Below, piece after piece: positions 9,111 through 17,331 of a stretch of DNA of 64,000 nucleotides; the first letter of the stretch is position 1, and each line of letters starts with the position of its first letter. The position numbers and the translations under genes were made by a program. The notes below the pieces were generated by a model, which was not told the origin of the DNA, did no database searches, and saw nothing but the letters and a program-made list of their open reading frames with translations. The stretch comes from an uncultured Clostridia bacterium. GTDB lineage: Bacteria; Bacillota; Clostridia; Oscillospirales; CAG-272. Where the stretch lies: the NCBI GenBank assembly GCA_944391815.1, contig CALXUV010000002.1, positions 27,441 to 91,440 of the forward strand. The letters run 5' to 3'.

Positions 9111-10181
9111 ATGCTGAATATCAGATATCAACTTACGGAAAATCTTAAAAAGAAGCCGGAGAAAGGTCAGCCGCTCGGCTTCGGAAAAATAGTGACCGAC
9201 CACATGTTTATGATGAATTATACCGAGGGACTCGGTTGGCATGACCCGAGGATAGTGCCGTATCAGCACATATCTCTTGCGCCGACGGCAATGGTCTTTC
9301 ATTACGGACAGACAATGTTTGAAGGACTCAAAGCGTATCTTGACACCGAGGGAAAGGTAAGACTTTTCCGTCCGGATATGAACGCCAAAAGAGCAATAAA
9401 CTCAAACAGAAGGCTCTGCATACCCGAAATACCCGAGGAGGATTTTGTACAGGCGGTAAAAGCGATAGTAAAAACGGAAAAGGACTGGATCCCGACTGAA
9501 CCCGGAACCTCGCTTTACATCAGACCGTTTGTAATAGCTACCGATGAATTTCTCGGAGTTGCTCCGTCAAAAACCTATCTCTTCATGATAATACTTTCGC
9601 CGTCGGGAGCCTACTACGCAAGCGGGCTTGAACCGGTTGGAATCTGGATAGAGGACGATTACGTGCGTGCCGTAAGAGGCGGAATGGGCTTTGCCAAAAC
9701 GGGAGGAAACTATGCGGCTTCCCTTGCAGGACAGGTAAAGGCGCATAATGACGGTTACTCGCAGGTGCTTTGGCTTGACGGTGTTGAGAGGAAGTACATC
9801 GAGGAAGTTGGTGCAATGAACATTTTCTTCGTCATCGACGGCAAAGTAATAACTCCTATGCTCAACGGAAGCATACTTCCCGGAATAACCAGAGATTCTG
9901 TAATAACTCTCTGCAAGAGCTGGGGACTTGACGTAGAGGAGAGAAAAATTTCTGCAGAAGAACTTGTTGAGGCTCAGAAATCCGGAAAACTCGAAGAATG
10001 CTTCGGAACCGGAACTGCGGCTGTTATCTCTCCGGTCGGAAAACTCAGATACAAAGATGACGTCATGGAAATTTCCGGCGGAAAGATAGGAAAACTCAGT
10101 CAGAAGCTGTACGATACGGTAACCGGAATACAGACCGGAAAACTTGAAGATCCGTTCGGATGGAGCGTAGTAGTAGAGTGA
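9111..10181 (+). CDS. ilvE: Branched-chain amino acid aminotransferase
   Basis: PLP enzyme performing the last step of valine, leucine and isoleucine synthesis from the 2-oxo acids with glutamate as donor. The 356 residues correspond to the longer BCAT group (BcaT/human-like). K196 in GGMGFAKTGGNYAAS is the PLP lysine; the substrate loop EVGAMNIFFV and the GTGTAAVISPVG stretch follow. The start ATG at 9111 follows AAGGGGGATAA. Its last bases contain the GTG start of the hydrolase gene (GTGA overlap), implying coupled translation. Confidence 0.96.
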   Translation: MLNIRYQLTENLKKKPEKGQPLGFGKIVTDHMFMMNYTEGLGWHDPRIVPYQHISLAPTAMVFHYGQTMFEGLKAYLDTEGKVRLFRPDMNAKRAINSNRRLCIPEIPEEDFVQAVKAIVKTEKDWIPTEPGTSLYIRPFVIATDEFLGVAPSKTYLFMIILSPSGAYYASGLEPVGIWIEDDYVRAVRGGMGFAKTGGNYAASLAGQVKAHNDGYSQVLWLDGVERKYIEEVGAMNIFFVIDGKVITPMLNGSILPGITRDSVITLCKSWGLDVEERKISAEELVEAQKSGKLEECFGTGTAAVISPVGKLRYKDDVMEISGGKIGKLSQKLYDTVTGIQTGKLEDPFGWSVVVE

Positions 10182-10693
10182 AGTATCTGATTGTTGTAGA
10201 TATGCAGGAGGACTTTACCCGGAAAGCACTCGGCACCCAAGAGGCGTTAAAAATTATTCCGAAAGTGGCAGACAGGGTTAAAAATGCTTTTGCTGACGGA
10301 GAAACGGTGATTTTCACACGTGACACCCACTTTGAAAATTATCTGCAAACATCGGAGGGAAAAAAACTTCCGGTGCCGCACTGCATAAAAGGAAGTGATG
10401 GCTGGCAGATAATATCTGAGCTCAGGGAATATGCGGACAAGTCGGTCATTTTCGATAAGGAGACGTTCGGATCAATAAAGCTCGGACAGTATCTGTCGGA
10501 GCAGGACGTTGAAAAAATCGAACTTGTCGGGCTTTGTACAGACATTTGCGTTATCTCAAATGCGATCATCCTCAAAGCTGTACTTCCGGAAGCACAGATA
10601 ACGGTAAATTCCGATTGCTGCGCCGGAGCTACGCCCGAGGGACACCGGAACGCTCTGTATGCAATGAAAAACTGTCAGATTGATATCATCTGA
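10178..10693 (+). CDS. Isochorismatase/nicotinamidase-family cysteine hydrolase
   Basis: A 171-residue alpha/beta hydrolase of the isochorismatase superfamily. The catalytic triad is readable as D8 (LIVVDMQEDF), K94 (FDKETFGS) and C124 (GLCTDICVISNA), which favours nicotinamidase-type amide hydrolysis (nicotinamide to nicotinate, feeding NAD salvage), though other amidases share the triad. The GTG at 10178 overlaps the ilvE stop by four bases and gives the usual MKYLIVVDMQ start; the open frame extends further upstream into ilvE. The coupling to ilvE may be only transcriptional convenience, since no pathway link is evident. Confidence 0.85.
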   Translation: MKYLIVVDMQEDFTRKALGTQEALKIIPKVADRVKNAFADGETVIFTRDTHFENYLQTSEGKKLPVPHCIKGSDGWQIISELREYADKSVIFDKETFGSIKLGQYLSEQDVEKIELVGLCTDICVISNAIILKAVLPEAQITVNSDCCAGATPEGHRNALYAMKNCQIDII

Positions 10694-10761
10694 AAGAATA
10701 AAACAGAAAATTTACAGTCAGATTCATATTATCTGAGAGAATAAAACAGGAAATTTACAGT
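10685..10761 (+). repeat. Two imperfect tandem copies including the 3' end of the hydrolase gene
   Basis: Copy 1 at 10685-10718 contains the last two codons and stop (ATCATCTGA) and continues AAGAATAAAACAG. Copy 2 at 10728-10761 repeats the same 34 bases with a few changes; the period is 43. Confidence 0.85.
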
Positions 10762-11075
10762 AGGGTTCAGTGCGTTTTTTGACTTTTTGTGTTAATTGCG
10801 TTGTTGCGGGTTTACTCAAAATTAAAATGGCATAAGCGTAAATTTAAATGCAGTATACAATCAATCGTCCCCGTAGCAAAGCGAACGGATGATAAAAAAG
10901 CATCCTCTTTTAATAAATGCAATTACCGAAAATATAAGCCTTATTATCCGGATAATGCGGATAGTAAGGCTTTTTCGTTTACAATAGTGTAAAACCGGAA
11001 GTTGTAACCCGGAAATCAAACTTTCCCGATAATTCCGGTTATCCGGTATTTAAAATGTCAATTTTTTTTCGGAAA
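10762..11075. other. Intergenic region between convergent genes
   Basis: A 314-base AT-rich gap between the plus-strand hydrolase and the minus-strand small membrane gene. It contains a strong terminator (10936-10975) and a weaker hairpin GGATG/CATCC near 10888-10909. No ORF with a ribosome site is apparent. Confidence 0.5.
10936..10975 (+). terminator. Intrinsic terminator
   Basis: AAGCCTTATTATCCG (10936-10950) pairs with CGGATAGTAAGGCTT (10958-10972), 15 pairs with one wobble, 7-base loop, then TTT. It probably ends ilvD-ilvE-hydrolase transcription. Confidence 0.85.
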
Positions 11076-11318
11076 CTACTGACCGAGCACATTTCTTACG
11101 GTATCAACTCTGTCGCAAATGTCGCCGATAAGATTTTTCAGAGGTGCCGGAACAAGGTTTTCTGCCTGATCCTCGGCAAATGTATATATGTCGCCGATAC
11201 GGCTGTCCGACAGAAATTCGGATCCCACAAATCCGATAAAAGCCGGAATCTTCATTATAAGGTAAGCACCGGTGACGGCAACGGCGATTTTCAGTATTTG
11301 TTTTGCAATTTTGAACAT
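11076..11318 (-). CDS. Small hypothetical membrane protein
   Basis: An 80-residue protein, not recognised. The N-terminus KIAKQILKIAVAVTGAYLIM forms one predicted membrane segment (about 6-34), followed by an acidic amphipathic tail (DRVDTVRNVLGQ end). AGAAAGGAG seven bases before the ATG at 11318 supports this start over an earlier in-frame one. It lies 231 bases downstream of gpr on the same strand; a sporulation role is possible by position but not shown. Confidence 0.6.
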   Translation of the reverse strand: MFKIAKQILKIAVAVTGAYLIMKIPAFIGFVGSEFLSDSRIGDIYTFAEDQAENLVPAPLKNLIGDICDRVDTVRNVLGQ

Positions 11319-11341
11319 TAAGAATTCTCCTTTCTGACTGT

Positions 11342-11496
11342 ACTTTGAAGTCAGGTAATGGGCTGAAAAATTTGAATTTACTTTGAAACGAGGGTACATC
11401 AAGCGCTCTGACGGCACTTTGAGTCAGGGCGTTGAATATTTTACCTCTCACAAGGTAAGGCAGATTATTTACATTCCGACTCCGCTTTGAAGTCTG
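11342..11496. repeat. Four degenerate CTTTGAAGTCAGG-type repeats
   Basis: Variants of ACTTTGAAGTCAGG occur at 11342, 11380, 11416 and 11484 in the gap between gpr and the small membrane gene. Spacing is irregular (36-68 bases). They could be operator-like boxes or decayed duplications. Confidence 0.45.
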
Positions 11497-11549
11497 ACTG
11501 CTTTACTTATCAGGTATGTCTTTAACCTGATCTTAGGTTACGGGTTAGT

Positions 11550-12386
11550 TCAGTATATTCCGTTTATTCCGAGAAAAATCCGGTTGATTGCCGAAGCAAT
11601 GTAAAATGCATGGTTTGTTATTGCGTCTGCACAGCTGCTGGAAGAGACAAGAAACGGAACTGCGGAAGCTGATTGTTTCAGCAGCTTCGGAGGTATTTCC
11701 GTTATCCCTGCTTTGAACAGCGCGTCGCAGACAAGAGCATGTGAAGATGCAACTGTCGGCACGCCTATGGAAATTACGGGTACTCCGAGCTGCTCACGGG
11801 AAATTTCCGGTTGCCGGAAAGCCGTGCCTGAACCCGGAACCAATCCTCCGGACTTTATCTGCACAACCGAAGACAGACGGTCGGTACCGAAAGCCCGAAG
11901 CGAATCGATAAGTATTACAAGTCCGGGAGAAAGGAATTTCATGCAAGCCTTTGTCATTTCAGCCGCACTTATACCGCTTTCGCCGGCAACTCCGGGAGAA
12001 ATCACCGCTATTTCCCTTCCGCCGAGTTTTTCGAAAAGTCCGGGATTATAGTCCCGAAGAAGTCTTGTGGAAATGATTCTTTTTGCGCAGGCAGGGCCGA
12101 GCGAGTCAGCGGTAACTGCGGCATTTCCGAGGCAAACAACGGTTACGGGTGCGACCGAAGAGATAAAACCGTCGGGAAAAAAGCTTGTCAGTATCTCGGA
12201 AATCAGTTTTATTGCAAGCGCTTTTTTTCGTTCGGAATAGATTTTCAGACCGCTTATCCCGAGAGTGTAAGAAATTTCACCGCTGACATCCGTTTCGGCA
12301 ACTTCAAATCCGTAACGGTGGGTAACGGTTGTACGGGCCTCTTTTTTTTCAAGTGCAAGGTCGGTATAGGTATAGTCGTCGGTCAT
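11550..12386 (-). CDS. gpr: Germination protease (GPR endopeptidase)
   Basis: Degrades small acid-soluble spore proteins during germination; its presence indicates a spore-forming lineage. Diagnostic stretches: YTDLALE near the N-terminus (site of propeptide processing), VVCLGNAAVTADSLGP with the first conserved Asp, ISPGVAGESGISAAEM, VILIDSLRA with the second conserved Asp, and GSGTAFRQPEISREQLGVPVISIGVPTV. At 278 residues it is shorter than Bacillus GPR (about 370). The ATG at 12386 follows GGAGG by five bases. Expression would be expected under sigma-F/G; no such promoter was clearly seen. Confidence 0.88.
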   Translation of the reverse strand: MTDDYTYTDLALEKKEARTTVTHRYGFEVAETDVSGEISYTLGISGLKIYSERKKALAIKLISEILTSFFPDGFISSVAPVTVVCLGNAAVTADSLGPACAKRIISTRLLRDYNPGLFEKLGGREIAVISPGVAGESGISAAEMTKACMKFLSPGLVILIDSLRAFGTDRLSSVVQIKSGGLVPGSGTAFRQPEISREQLGVPVISIGVPTVASSHALVCDALFKAGITEIPPKLLKQSASAVPFLVSSSSCADAITNHAFYIASAINRIFLGINGIY

Positions 12387-12577
12387 AGTCCCTCCGCAGG
12401 TGCCGTTAGTGCGCTACGGCATTTGAAATACAGGATTAGTATTCCGAAAGCGACACAATTTATACCGCATACGGCAAAAACCAGCCGTAAACATCGTAAA
12501 AAGTTACAAAAAAGCCAGCCGACGATTGTGCAACTGTCCGAATTGTTGAAAAAAAGCTTTCTGAAACGAAAATACCA

Positions 12578-12606
12578 TTGAAAAATGATAAAAATAGTGG
12601 TATAAT
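12578..12606 (+). promoter_or_regulatory. Promoter of the peptide-binding lipoprotein gene
   Basis: TTGAAA (12578-12583), 17-base spacer, TATAAT (12601-12606), 46 bases before the start codon. Confidence 0.82.
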
Positions 12607-12651
12607 GCTTTGTACGAATATAATTCCCGAAAATACCAGGAGGAGTTCCAA

Positions 12652-14574
12652 ATGAAAAAAATCACAAGGATAGCGTGCCTCGTACTGTGCTTTGTAATGC
12701 TGGTGCCCGCTGCTGTGGGATGTGCTCAGAAGGACAGTGCGTACGGAGCGCAGATAAACATGTATCTCGCATCAGAGGTTTATAACTTTGACCCGGCGTA
12801 TGCATACATGGACATCAGTTCCACTAAGCTGCTCGGACTGCTTTTCGAGGGACTGATGAGGATTGACGAAGACGGAGATCTTGAGAAAGCTATGCTCAAG
12901 AGTTACAAATATGTCGAGGATGAGCATATCCCCGAAGACCCGACAGACGACACGTACACAATGACGATAGAGCTCAAGGATACGGCATGGTCGGACGGAC
13001 GTGCAGTGCACGCTGACCAGTACCTTTATGCCTGGAAAAGGCTCCTTGACCCTGAATTTGACGGCGAGGGAGCTGAGCTTCTCTACGACATAAAGGGAGC
13101 TTGGGAAAGAAAGAACGAGATGGCAAGCCCGGACGATATCGGACTTACGGCTGACCAGAAGATCCTGACCATCGAGTTCAATCACTCAGTAGATCCCGAG
13201 GAATTCCTCAGAAAAACAGCAAGCCTCTGCCTTGTTCCGCTCCGTGAAGATGCTGTTGAGCACTACTATAACTGGTCAAGTGCAAACACAACGATAGTAA
13301 CCAACGGCCCGTTCACAATACTTTCGTATTATCCCGGAAGCAGTATGCAGCTGGCAAGAAGCTCGTACTACAATCGTGACGTAAGTGACGAGGATAAGTA
13401 TGTAAGCCCGACAAAATATGTAAAACCCTACCTCATTAATATAGACTTCCAGCTTAACGGCGAGGAAATGATGTCCAAGTATGAGGACGGAGAGCTTTTC
13501 TATATCAGTGAACTTCCTGCATCAAAAGAAATAAGAGAGCAGTACAAGGAAAGAGCAAAGATCACAGACAGCCTTTGCACACATACTTACTATTTCAACA
13601 CCAACAAGGCACCTTTTGATAACGCAACGGTAAGGCAGGTTCTCGGAAAGGTTATCGACAGAAACGCAATTGTCAACGAGATAGTATTCGCAAAACCGGC
13701 TACCGGAATAATCCCCGGCGGAATCAACGACCTTACAAATAAGGATGATTTTGCGGAAAATAATGCGAACAAACTCAGCTCTGAGGCAATGTCGATTTCG
13801 GAAGCTAAAGCGGCACTCACTGCTGCGGGAATCAATCCGTCCAGTTACGGAACACTCTATCTTACAGTTAAGACGGACAGTGTTTCGGAAATGAACGACA
13901 GGACCGGAGATCTTCAGCTTAATGAAGAGAAATTCGACACCGAAACAATAGATTACCTGGTAGCTGAAATGGTTGTAAAAACCTGGAATCAGCTCGGATT
14001 TGACTTTGAAATCAAATGCGTAGGAACGAAACAGTACAAGGAAAGCACCTCGGCAATAACTCAGTACAGAGATATGCAGGTGGAGGCGCTTTACGGAATC
14101 TACGGCGAAATAAAGGAATATGTAACCGACTCCAAATACAATTCGATAACTGCGGAAAGAGCGTCGTTTGACGTTATCGCACTTGACTATCAGATGCTTT
14201 CCACCGAGGCGTTTTCTGCACTTTCCGTATTCAATCCGTATTACTCCGGATCGATACTTGTCGGACCGGACGGAGAGGAAGTACCGTACGGACACATCAC
14301 CGGATATAATAACGAGACGGTCAACACTTTGATAAAGGAAGCACATGACGCATACAAAGCGGGAGATAAGGCAACACTTTCGGCAAAACTCCATGAAGTT
14401 GAAAGAATACTGCTTGAAGAAATGCCGGTGATACCGATATTCGTGTATCAGCACGCAAGCGTTATGAGAAGCGAACTTTCGAAAGTCAAATATGACTATT
14501 TCGGAGGACTGATATTCAATGATGTCAAACTCAAAAACTGGCAGGATTACCTTGTAAAAGAGGAAGATGAATAA
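12652..14574 (+). CDS. Oligopeptide ABC transporter substrate-binding lipoprotein (OppA-like)
   Basis: A 640-residue extracytoplasmic solute-binding protein of family 5 (SBP_bac_5). A lipoprotein signal peptide is clear: MKKITRIACLV, hydrophobic core, then AAVGC with the lipidated Cys near residue 23. The mature protein begins with INMYLASEVYNFDPAYAYMD and shows the family LLFEGLMRIDEDGDLEKAM and WSDGRAVHADQYLYAWKRLLDP stretches; it presumably binds peptides outside the membrane. The ATG at 12652 follows CAGGAGGAG. No oppBCDF genes are adjacent, and a terminator closes the unit, so it is an orphan binding protein that must use permeases encoded elsewhere. Confidence 0.9.
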   Translation: MKKITRIACLVLCFVMLVPAAVGCAQKDSAYGAQINMYLASEVYNFDPAYAYMDISSTKLLGLLFEGLMRIDEDGDLEKAMLKSYKYVEDEHIPEDPTDDTYTMTIELKDTAWSDGRAVHADQYLYAWKRLLDPEFDGEGAELLYDIKGAWERKNEMASPDDIGLTADQKILTIEFNHSVDPEEFLRKTASLCLVPLREDAVEHYYNWSSANTTIVTNGPFTILSYYPGSSMQLARSSYYNRDVSDEDKYVSPTKYVKPYLINIDFQLNGEEMMSKYEDGELFYISELPASKEIREQYKERAKITDSLCTHTYYFNTNKAPFDNATVRQVLGKVIDRNAIVNEIVFAKPATGIIPGGINDLTNKDDFAENNANKLSSEAMSISEAKAALTAAGINPSSYGTLYLTVKTDSVSEMNDRTGDLQLNEEKFDTETIDYLVAEMVVKTWNQLGFDFEIKCVGTKQYKESTSAITQYRDMQVEALYGIYGEIKEYVTDSKYNSITAERASFDVIALDYQMLSTEAFSALSVFNPYYSGSILVGPDGEEVPYGHITGYNNETVNTLIKEAHDAYKAGDKATLSAKLHEVERILLEEMPVIPIFVYQHASVMRSELSKVKYDYFGGLIFNDVKLKNWQDYLVKEEDE

Positions 14575-14626
14575 TAAAAGCCGCATAAGCGGATGACTGC
14601 CGGAAAAAACAGCAAACGGAGATACA

Positions 14627-14660
14627 AATTCCGCAGAGGCGTTTTCCTCTGCGGAATTTT
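14627..14660 (+). terminator. Intrinsic terminator after the OppA-like gene
   Basis: AATTCCGCAGAGG (14627-14639) pairs perfectly with CCTCTGCGGAATT (14646-14658), 6-base loop, followed by TT-GG-TTT. Confidence 0.85.
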
Positions 14661-14759
14661 GGTTTAAAATGTTGTTTTTAATTGAAAAGAGGTTAAAGGC
14701 AGAAGTAAAAATCTGAAAGTGGCACAAAGAATAAATTTATCTGAAACTGATAATTCAGA

Positions 14760-15110
14760 TACGGCTCAAAACCAAGGCGGTTTGGATAACGCAGACAAGA
14801 TTCAAAGAAAAAATCAAGCTATTGTGGAAACCTGCTTCAAAGATGAGAAATAAAACATAGTCTGTACAATATTCGGAGATATTCAAAGTTAAAATCAAGC
14901 CGAAATGGATGACGCAGACAAGATTTGAAGATAAAATCGAAACTATGGTGGAAAACTAATGCAAAGATAAAAGATAAAACATAAACGTGCAAAAATCCGG
15001 TTACAGCTCAAAACAAAAATCAAACATTCATAACCAATTCAAAGAAAGATCGGAGATAGAAACCAGGGAGGAAGGTACAGATGCAGACAAGACTGAAAGA
15101 TAAAAACGAT
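14760..15110 (+). repeat. Degenerate direct repeats that copy the start of the downstream gene
   Basis: Copies at 14783-14859 and 14906-14983 share about 77 bases (starting TGGATAACGCAGACAAGATT or TGGATGACGCAGACAAGATT and ending AAAACATA), offset about 124. A third related stretch, GCAGACAAGACTGAAAGATA, is the actual beginning of the DUF4364 coding sequence at 15083. The short unit ATTCAAAG...AAATC also recurs at 14800, 14881 and 15039. The 14661-15080 gap holds nothing else recognisable. Confidence 0.75.
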
Positions 15111-15629
15111 ATAAAAATATTCATACTTTATCTGCTGAAAAATGTAGGATATGCACTCGATTTTCCGAATATAAACGATATTGTTGTTCAGGACGGCATA
15201 GTCAACTATTTTGATTTTGCCGAATGTTTTGCCGAACTGATAGACGCAGGAAATATTTGTGAGCAAACACCTGCCGACGGCGGTGAAACCCTGTACAGCC
15301 TTACCGAGCAGGGAATGAAGGTTTGTGAAAGTCTGCAAAGCGACCTTATGCCGATGATACGCGAAAAAAGTCTGAAAAGTGCACTGCGACTGCTTTCATT
15401 CAAAAAGCGCGGATCTATTTCCAAGTGCAGTATAAGTACACTTCCGGACGGAAAATACATTTTCAGCTGTAAGGTGATAGAAGAGCATAAGGAAATACTG
15501 GATTTAAGTCTGGTTGTTGACAACAAAAAAATGCTCGACAAAATGATGTACAATTTCGACCAGCGGCCGGAAACAGTGTATAAAGGTCTGATATCGGTTC
15601 TCACCGGTGAGATAAATTACCTTCTCTGA
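15081..15629 (+). CDS. DUF4364 family protein
   Basis: A 182-residue Firmicutes protein of the DUF4364 family. The N-terminal 80 residues (KDKNDIKIFILYLLKNVGYALDFPNINDIVV) look like a winged helix similar to PadR/MarR-type proteins, with a C-terminal alpha/beta half (SISKCSISTLPDGKYIFSCKVIEE). A DNA-binding or regulatory role is plausible but unproven. GGGAGGAAGG lies 7 bases before the ATG. The first codons are duplicated in decayed form upstream (see the repeat at 14760). Confidence 0.8.
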   Translation: MQTRLKDKNDIKIFILYLLKNVGYALDFPNINDIVVQDGIVNYFDFAECFAELIDAGNICEQTPADGGETLYSLTEQGMKVCESLQSDLMPMIREKSLKSALRLLSFKKRGSISKCSISTLPDGKYIFSCKVIEEHKEILDLSLVVDNKKMLDKMMYNFDQRPETVYKGLISVLTGEINYLL

Positions 15630-15942
15630 CACTGTGATATTGAACGAAAATAAGTCTTCAGATTGGTGCAATTGTTAATCGAAAAATCAACAATCAACAA
15701 TAAAAATGAAATATCTGTCGTGATATTGTACAAAATCAAAAGATTAATGTTGGTTATAATGACGGTTGTCTTGTTGTTTTTTTAAATTTTTATGAAATAT
15801 AATATTGACAAAAACGTAAATAGAGTATATAATAGACACACTGATGGAAAAAAGCGGTAGAAAACCCGATCCGACAGACGGACAGTCCGCAAGCAGTGGG
15901 TAAAAGCAGGAGAGAAACAGGTTAGTCTGAAAGGCGGGATAA
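15630..15942 (+). other. Intergenic leader of the sigma factor gene
   Basis: A 313-base AT-rich gap. The confident element is the promoter at 15805-15833, giving a leader of about 100 bases. The upstream part shows no terminator or gene. Confidence 0.5.
15805..15833 (+). promoter_or_regulatory. Strong sigma-A type promoter
   Basis: Consensus TTGACA (15805-15810), 17-base spacer, consensus TATAAT (15828-15833). It drives the SigH-like gene. Confidence 0.9.
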
Positions 15943-16560
15943 ATGTCTGAAAAATATCTCGAAAGAATTCAGTCGGGAGATGACGGGGCGTTTGAGCTGT
16001 TGCTTGCGCAGTACCGACCTCTTATAGAGAATGAGGTAAAAGTTGCGGTAAGCCGTAGCCCGGAGCTGATGCCGGAATATGAGGAACTCACACAGGAAGC
16101 GAGATTGGCTCTATACGGCGCAGCAAAAAATTACCGTAGCGGAGGGAAAGTAACATTCGGACTTTACGCAAAAATCTGCATTCACAACAGAATTGTTTCT
16201 TTCGTAAGGAAATTCCGTACTTTGCAAAGGAAAAATGCTCGTTTGGCAAAAGCGGGCAGCCACGCTGCATCAGTCGGCAGAAAACGCAGAGGCAATTCGG
16301 TGTTTGACATGATGGCAGTTAGCGAAACCGGTAAGTTTTCGGTCTCAGACAAAGAGTCCGGCGTTCCGTTCAGTGCCGACAAAGCGTTGAAGTTCCTTGA
16401 CACCGATGCAACCGTATATGAAAAGCAGGTGTTTTTGATGTACATTCAGGGCTTGTCCTACCGTGAGATAGCGGCAAGACTCGGCAAGACTCAAAAATCG
16501 GTTGATAATGCTATATTCCGTGTTAAAAGGAAGTTAAAAGACCGTTTCGGCAGTCGCTGA
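15943..16560 (+). CDS. RNA polymerase sigma factor, SigH (Spo0H)-like
   Basis: A 205-residue sigma-70 family protein. Region 2 is visible from LLAQYRPLIENEV through EELTQEARLALYGAAKNY and FGLYAKICIHNRIVSFVRK (residues 20-90); region 4 is YEKQVFLMYIQGLSYREIAARLGKTQKSVDNAIFRVKRKL (150-200), a helix-turn-helix reading -35 boxes. The NYRSGGKVTFGLYAKICI pattern is closest to SigH, which controls entry into sporulation and competence; a paralogue is equally possible. A basic linker (RKNARLAKAGSHAASVGRKRRG) separates the regions. GAAAGGCGGG precedes the ATG. Confidence 0.85.
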   Translation: MSEKYLERIQSGDDGAFELLLAQYRPLIENEVKVAVSRSPELMPEYEELTQEARLALYGAAKNYRSGGKVTFGLYAKICIHNRIVSFVRKFRTLQRKNARLAKAGSHAASVGRKRRGNSVFDMMAVSETGKFSVSDKESGVPFSADKALKFLDTDATVYEKQVFLMYIQGLSYREIAARLGKTQKSVDNAIFRVKRKLKDRFGSR

Positions 16561-16646
16561 GTTGCTTTTGAGCAGAGAATACGGCGGACAACAGAAAATA
16601 AAAGTCCTGTGACGGTGTTTTTAGGTTGGTCAATTTCTGAGGTTTA

Positions 16647-16704
16647 TCAGGGAGTCAATGTAATACAGGGGGCAATTAACTTCAGGGAGTCAATATCGTA
16701 CAGG
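16647..16704 (+). repeat. Imperfect tandem duplication, period 35
   Basis: TCAGGGAGTCAATG-TAATACAGG at 16647-16669 recurs as TCAGGGAGTCAATATCGTACAGG at 16682-16704. Confidence 0.7.
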
Positions 16705-16807
16705 ATTTCCGGTTGAAAATGCCTTAGTAGGCTTATTTTAAAATTTACTTTTTCGGTTTTCTTATTAAAATTTCATATTAAAGAAAATTAAAGATGCCGG
16801 ATTTTTA

Positions 16808-16932
16808 ACACCATATGCCCGGGTTCTACCGGGACAGTAAAACAAACATATGCCCGAATAGCTTAATAAAAGCAGGCAGCATTAGTCCTATGCTGTCAGA
16901 TGGCGGTCAAAGTCCGTCTGAGGGAACAATTT
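16808..16932 (+). ncRNA. Candidate structured RNA leader upstream of the zinc-ribbon gene
   Basis: Four potential stems lie close together: CCCGG/CCGGG near 16818-16833; the sequence CATATGCCCG occurs at 16811 and again near 16847; CAGCAT/ATGCTG is a perfect six-pair hairpin near 16878-16896; AGATGG/CCGTCT near 16898-16919. The segment is much more GC-rich than the flanking DNA and ends about 30 bases before the start codon. I do not recognise it as a named riboswitch. No terminator is visible between it and the gene, so control, if any, would act on translation. Confidence 0.45.
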
Positions 16933-16960
16933 ATTTATATTTCAAAGCGAGGTAAAAACC

Positions 16961-17236
16961 ATGTACGAGGACAAGACATTAGTATGCAAGGATTGCGGTG
17001 CGGAATTCGTTTTTACGGCGGGTGAACAGGAGTTCTACGCGGAAAAAGGTTTCCAGAACGAACCCCAGAGATGCAAAGAGTGCCGTGCAAAAAGAAAGAA
17101 CGCGGCAAAACCCCAGAAAGAGTATTTCACCGCCCCCTGTGCACAGTGCGGAAAAGAAGCAAGAGTTCCTTTCCAGCCCACAGGAGACAGACCGGTACTT
17201 TGCAGCGAATGCTTTGCTGCTTCAAAGAATCAGTAA
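16961..17236 (+). CDS. Double zinc-ribbon (CxxC) protein
   Basis: A 91-residue protein with four CxxC knuckles: CKDC (10-13), CKEC (near 38), CAQC (near 60) and CSEC (near 83), i.e. two zinc ribbons. The first half has the conserved EFVFTAGEQEFYAEKGFQNEPQRCKEC pattern found in the probable zinc-ribbon (zf-trcl) family. Function is unknown; small size and abundance in Clostridia suggest nucleic-acid or protein binding. The ATG at 16961 is preceded by GCGAGG. It is followed immediately by a strong terminator, so it is monocistronic with its leader. Confidence 0.85.
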   Translation: MYEDKTLVCKDCGAEFVFTAGEQEFYAEKGFQNEPQRCKECRAKRKNAAKPQKEYFTAPCAQCGKEARVPFQPTGDRPVLCSECFAASKNQ

Positions 17237-17303
17237 GGCGAAAAGTCTCGGGAATTGTACATTCTTATAAAAATTTTTTTTAGTCCGACTGTACAAAACC
17301 ACA

Positions 17304-17331
17304 GCCGCATGCCGCTTGGCATGCGGCTTTT
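17304..17331 (+). terminator. Intrinsic terminator after the zinc-ribbon gene
   Basis: GCCGCATGCC (17304-17313) pairs perfectly with GGCATGCGGC (17318-17327), 4-base loop, followed by TTTT. Confidence 0.92.

Larger units (their letters stand above)
16561..16960 (+). other. Intergenic region with tandem repeat and structured leader
   Basis: A 400-base gap containing a 35-base-period duplication (16647-16704), an AT-rich block (16735-16800) likely to hold a promoter that I cannot pin down, and the candidate structured RNA (16808-16932). Confidence 0.5.

Noticed and set aside
13522-14727. 401-codon minus-strand open frame over the OppA-like gene
   Set aside because: Shadow of the codon bias of the plus-strand gene; rich in Cys, Arg and Phe with no domain.
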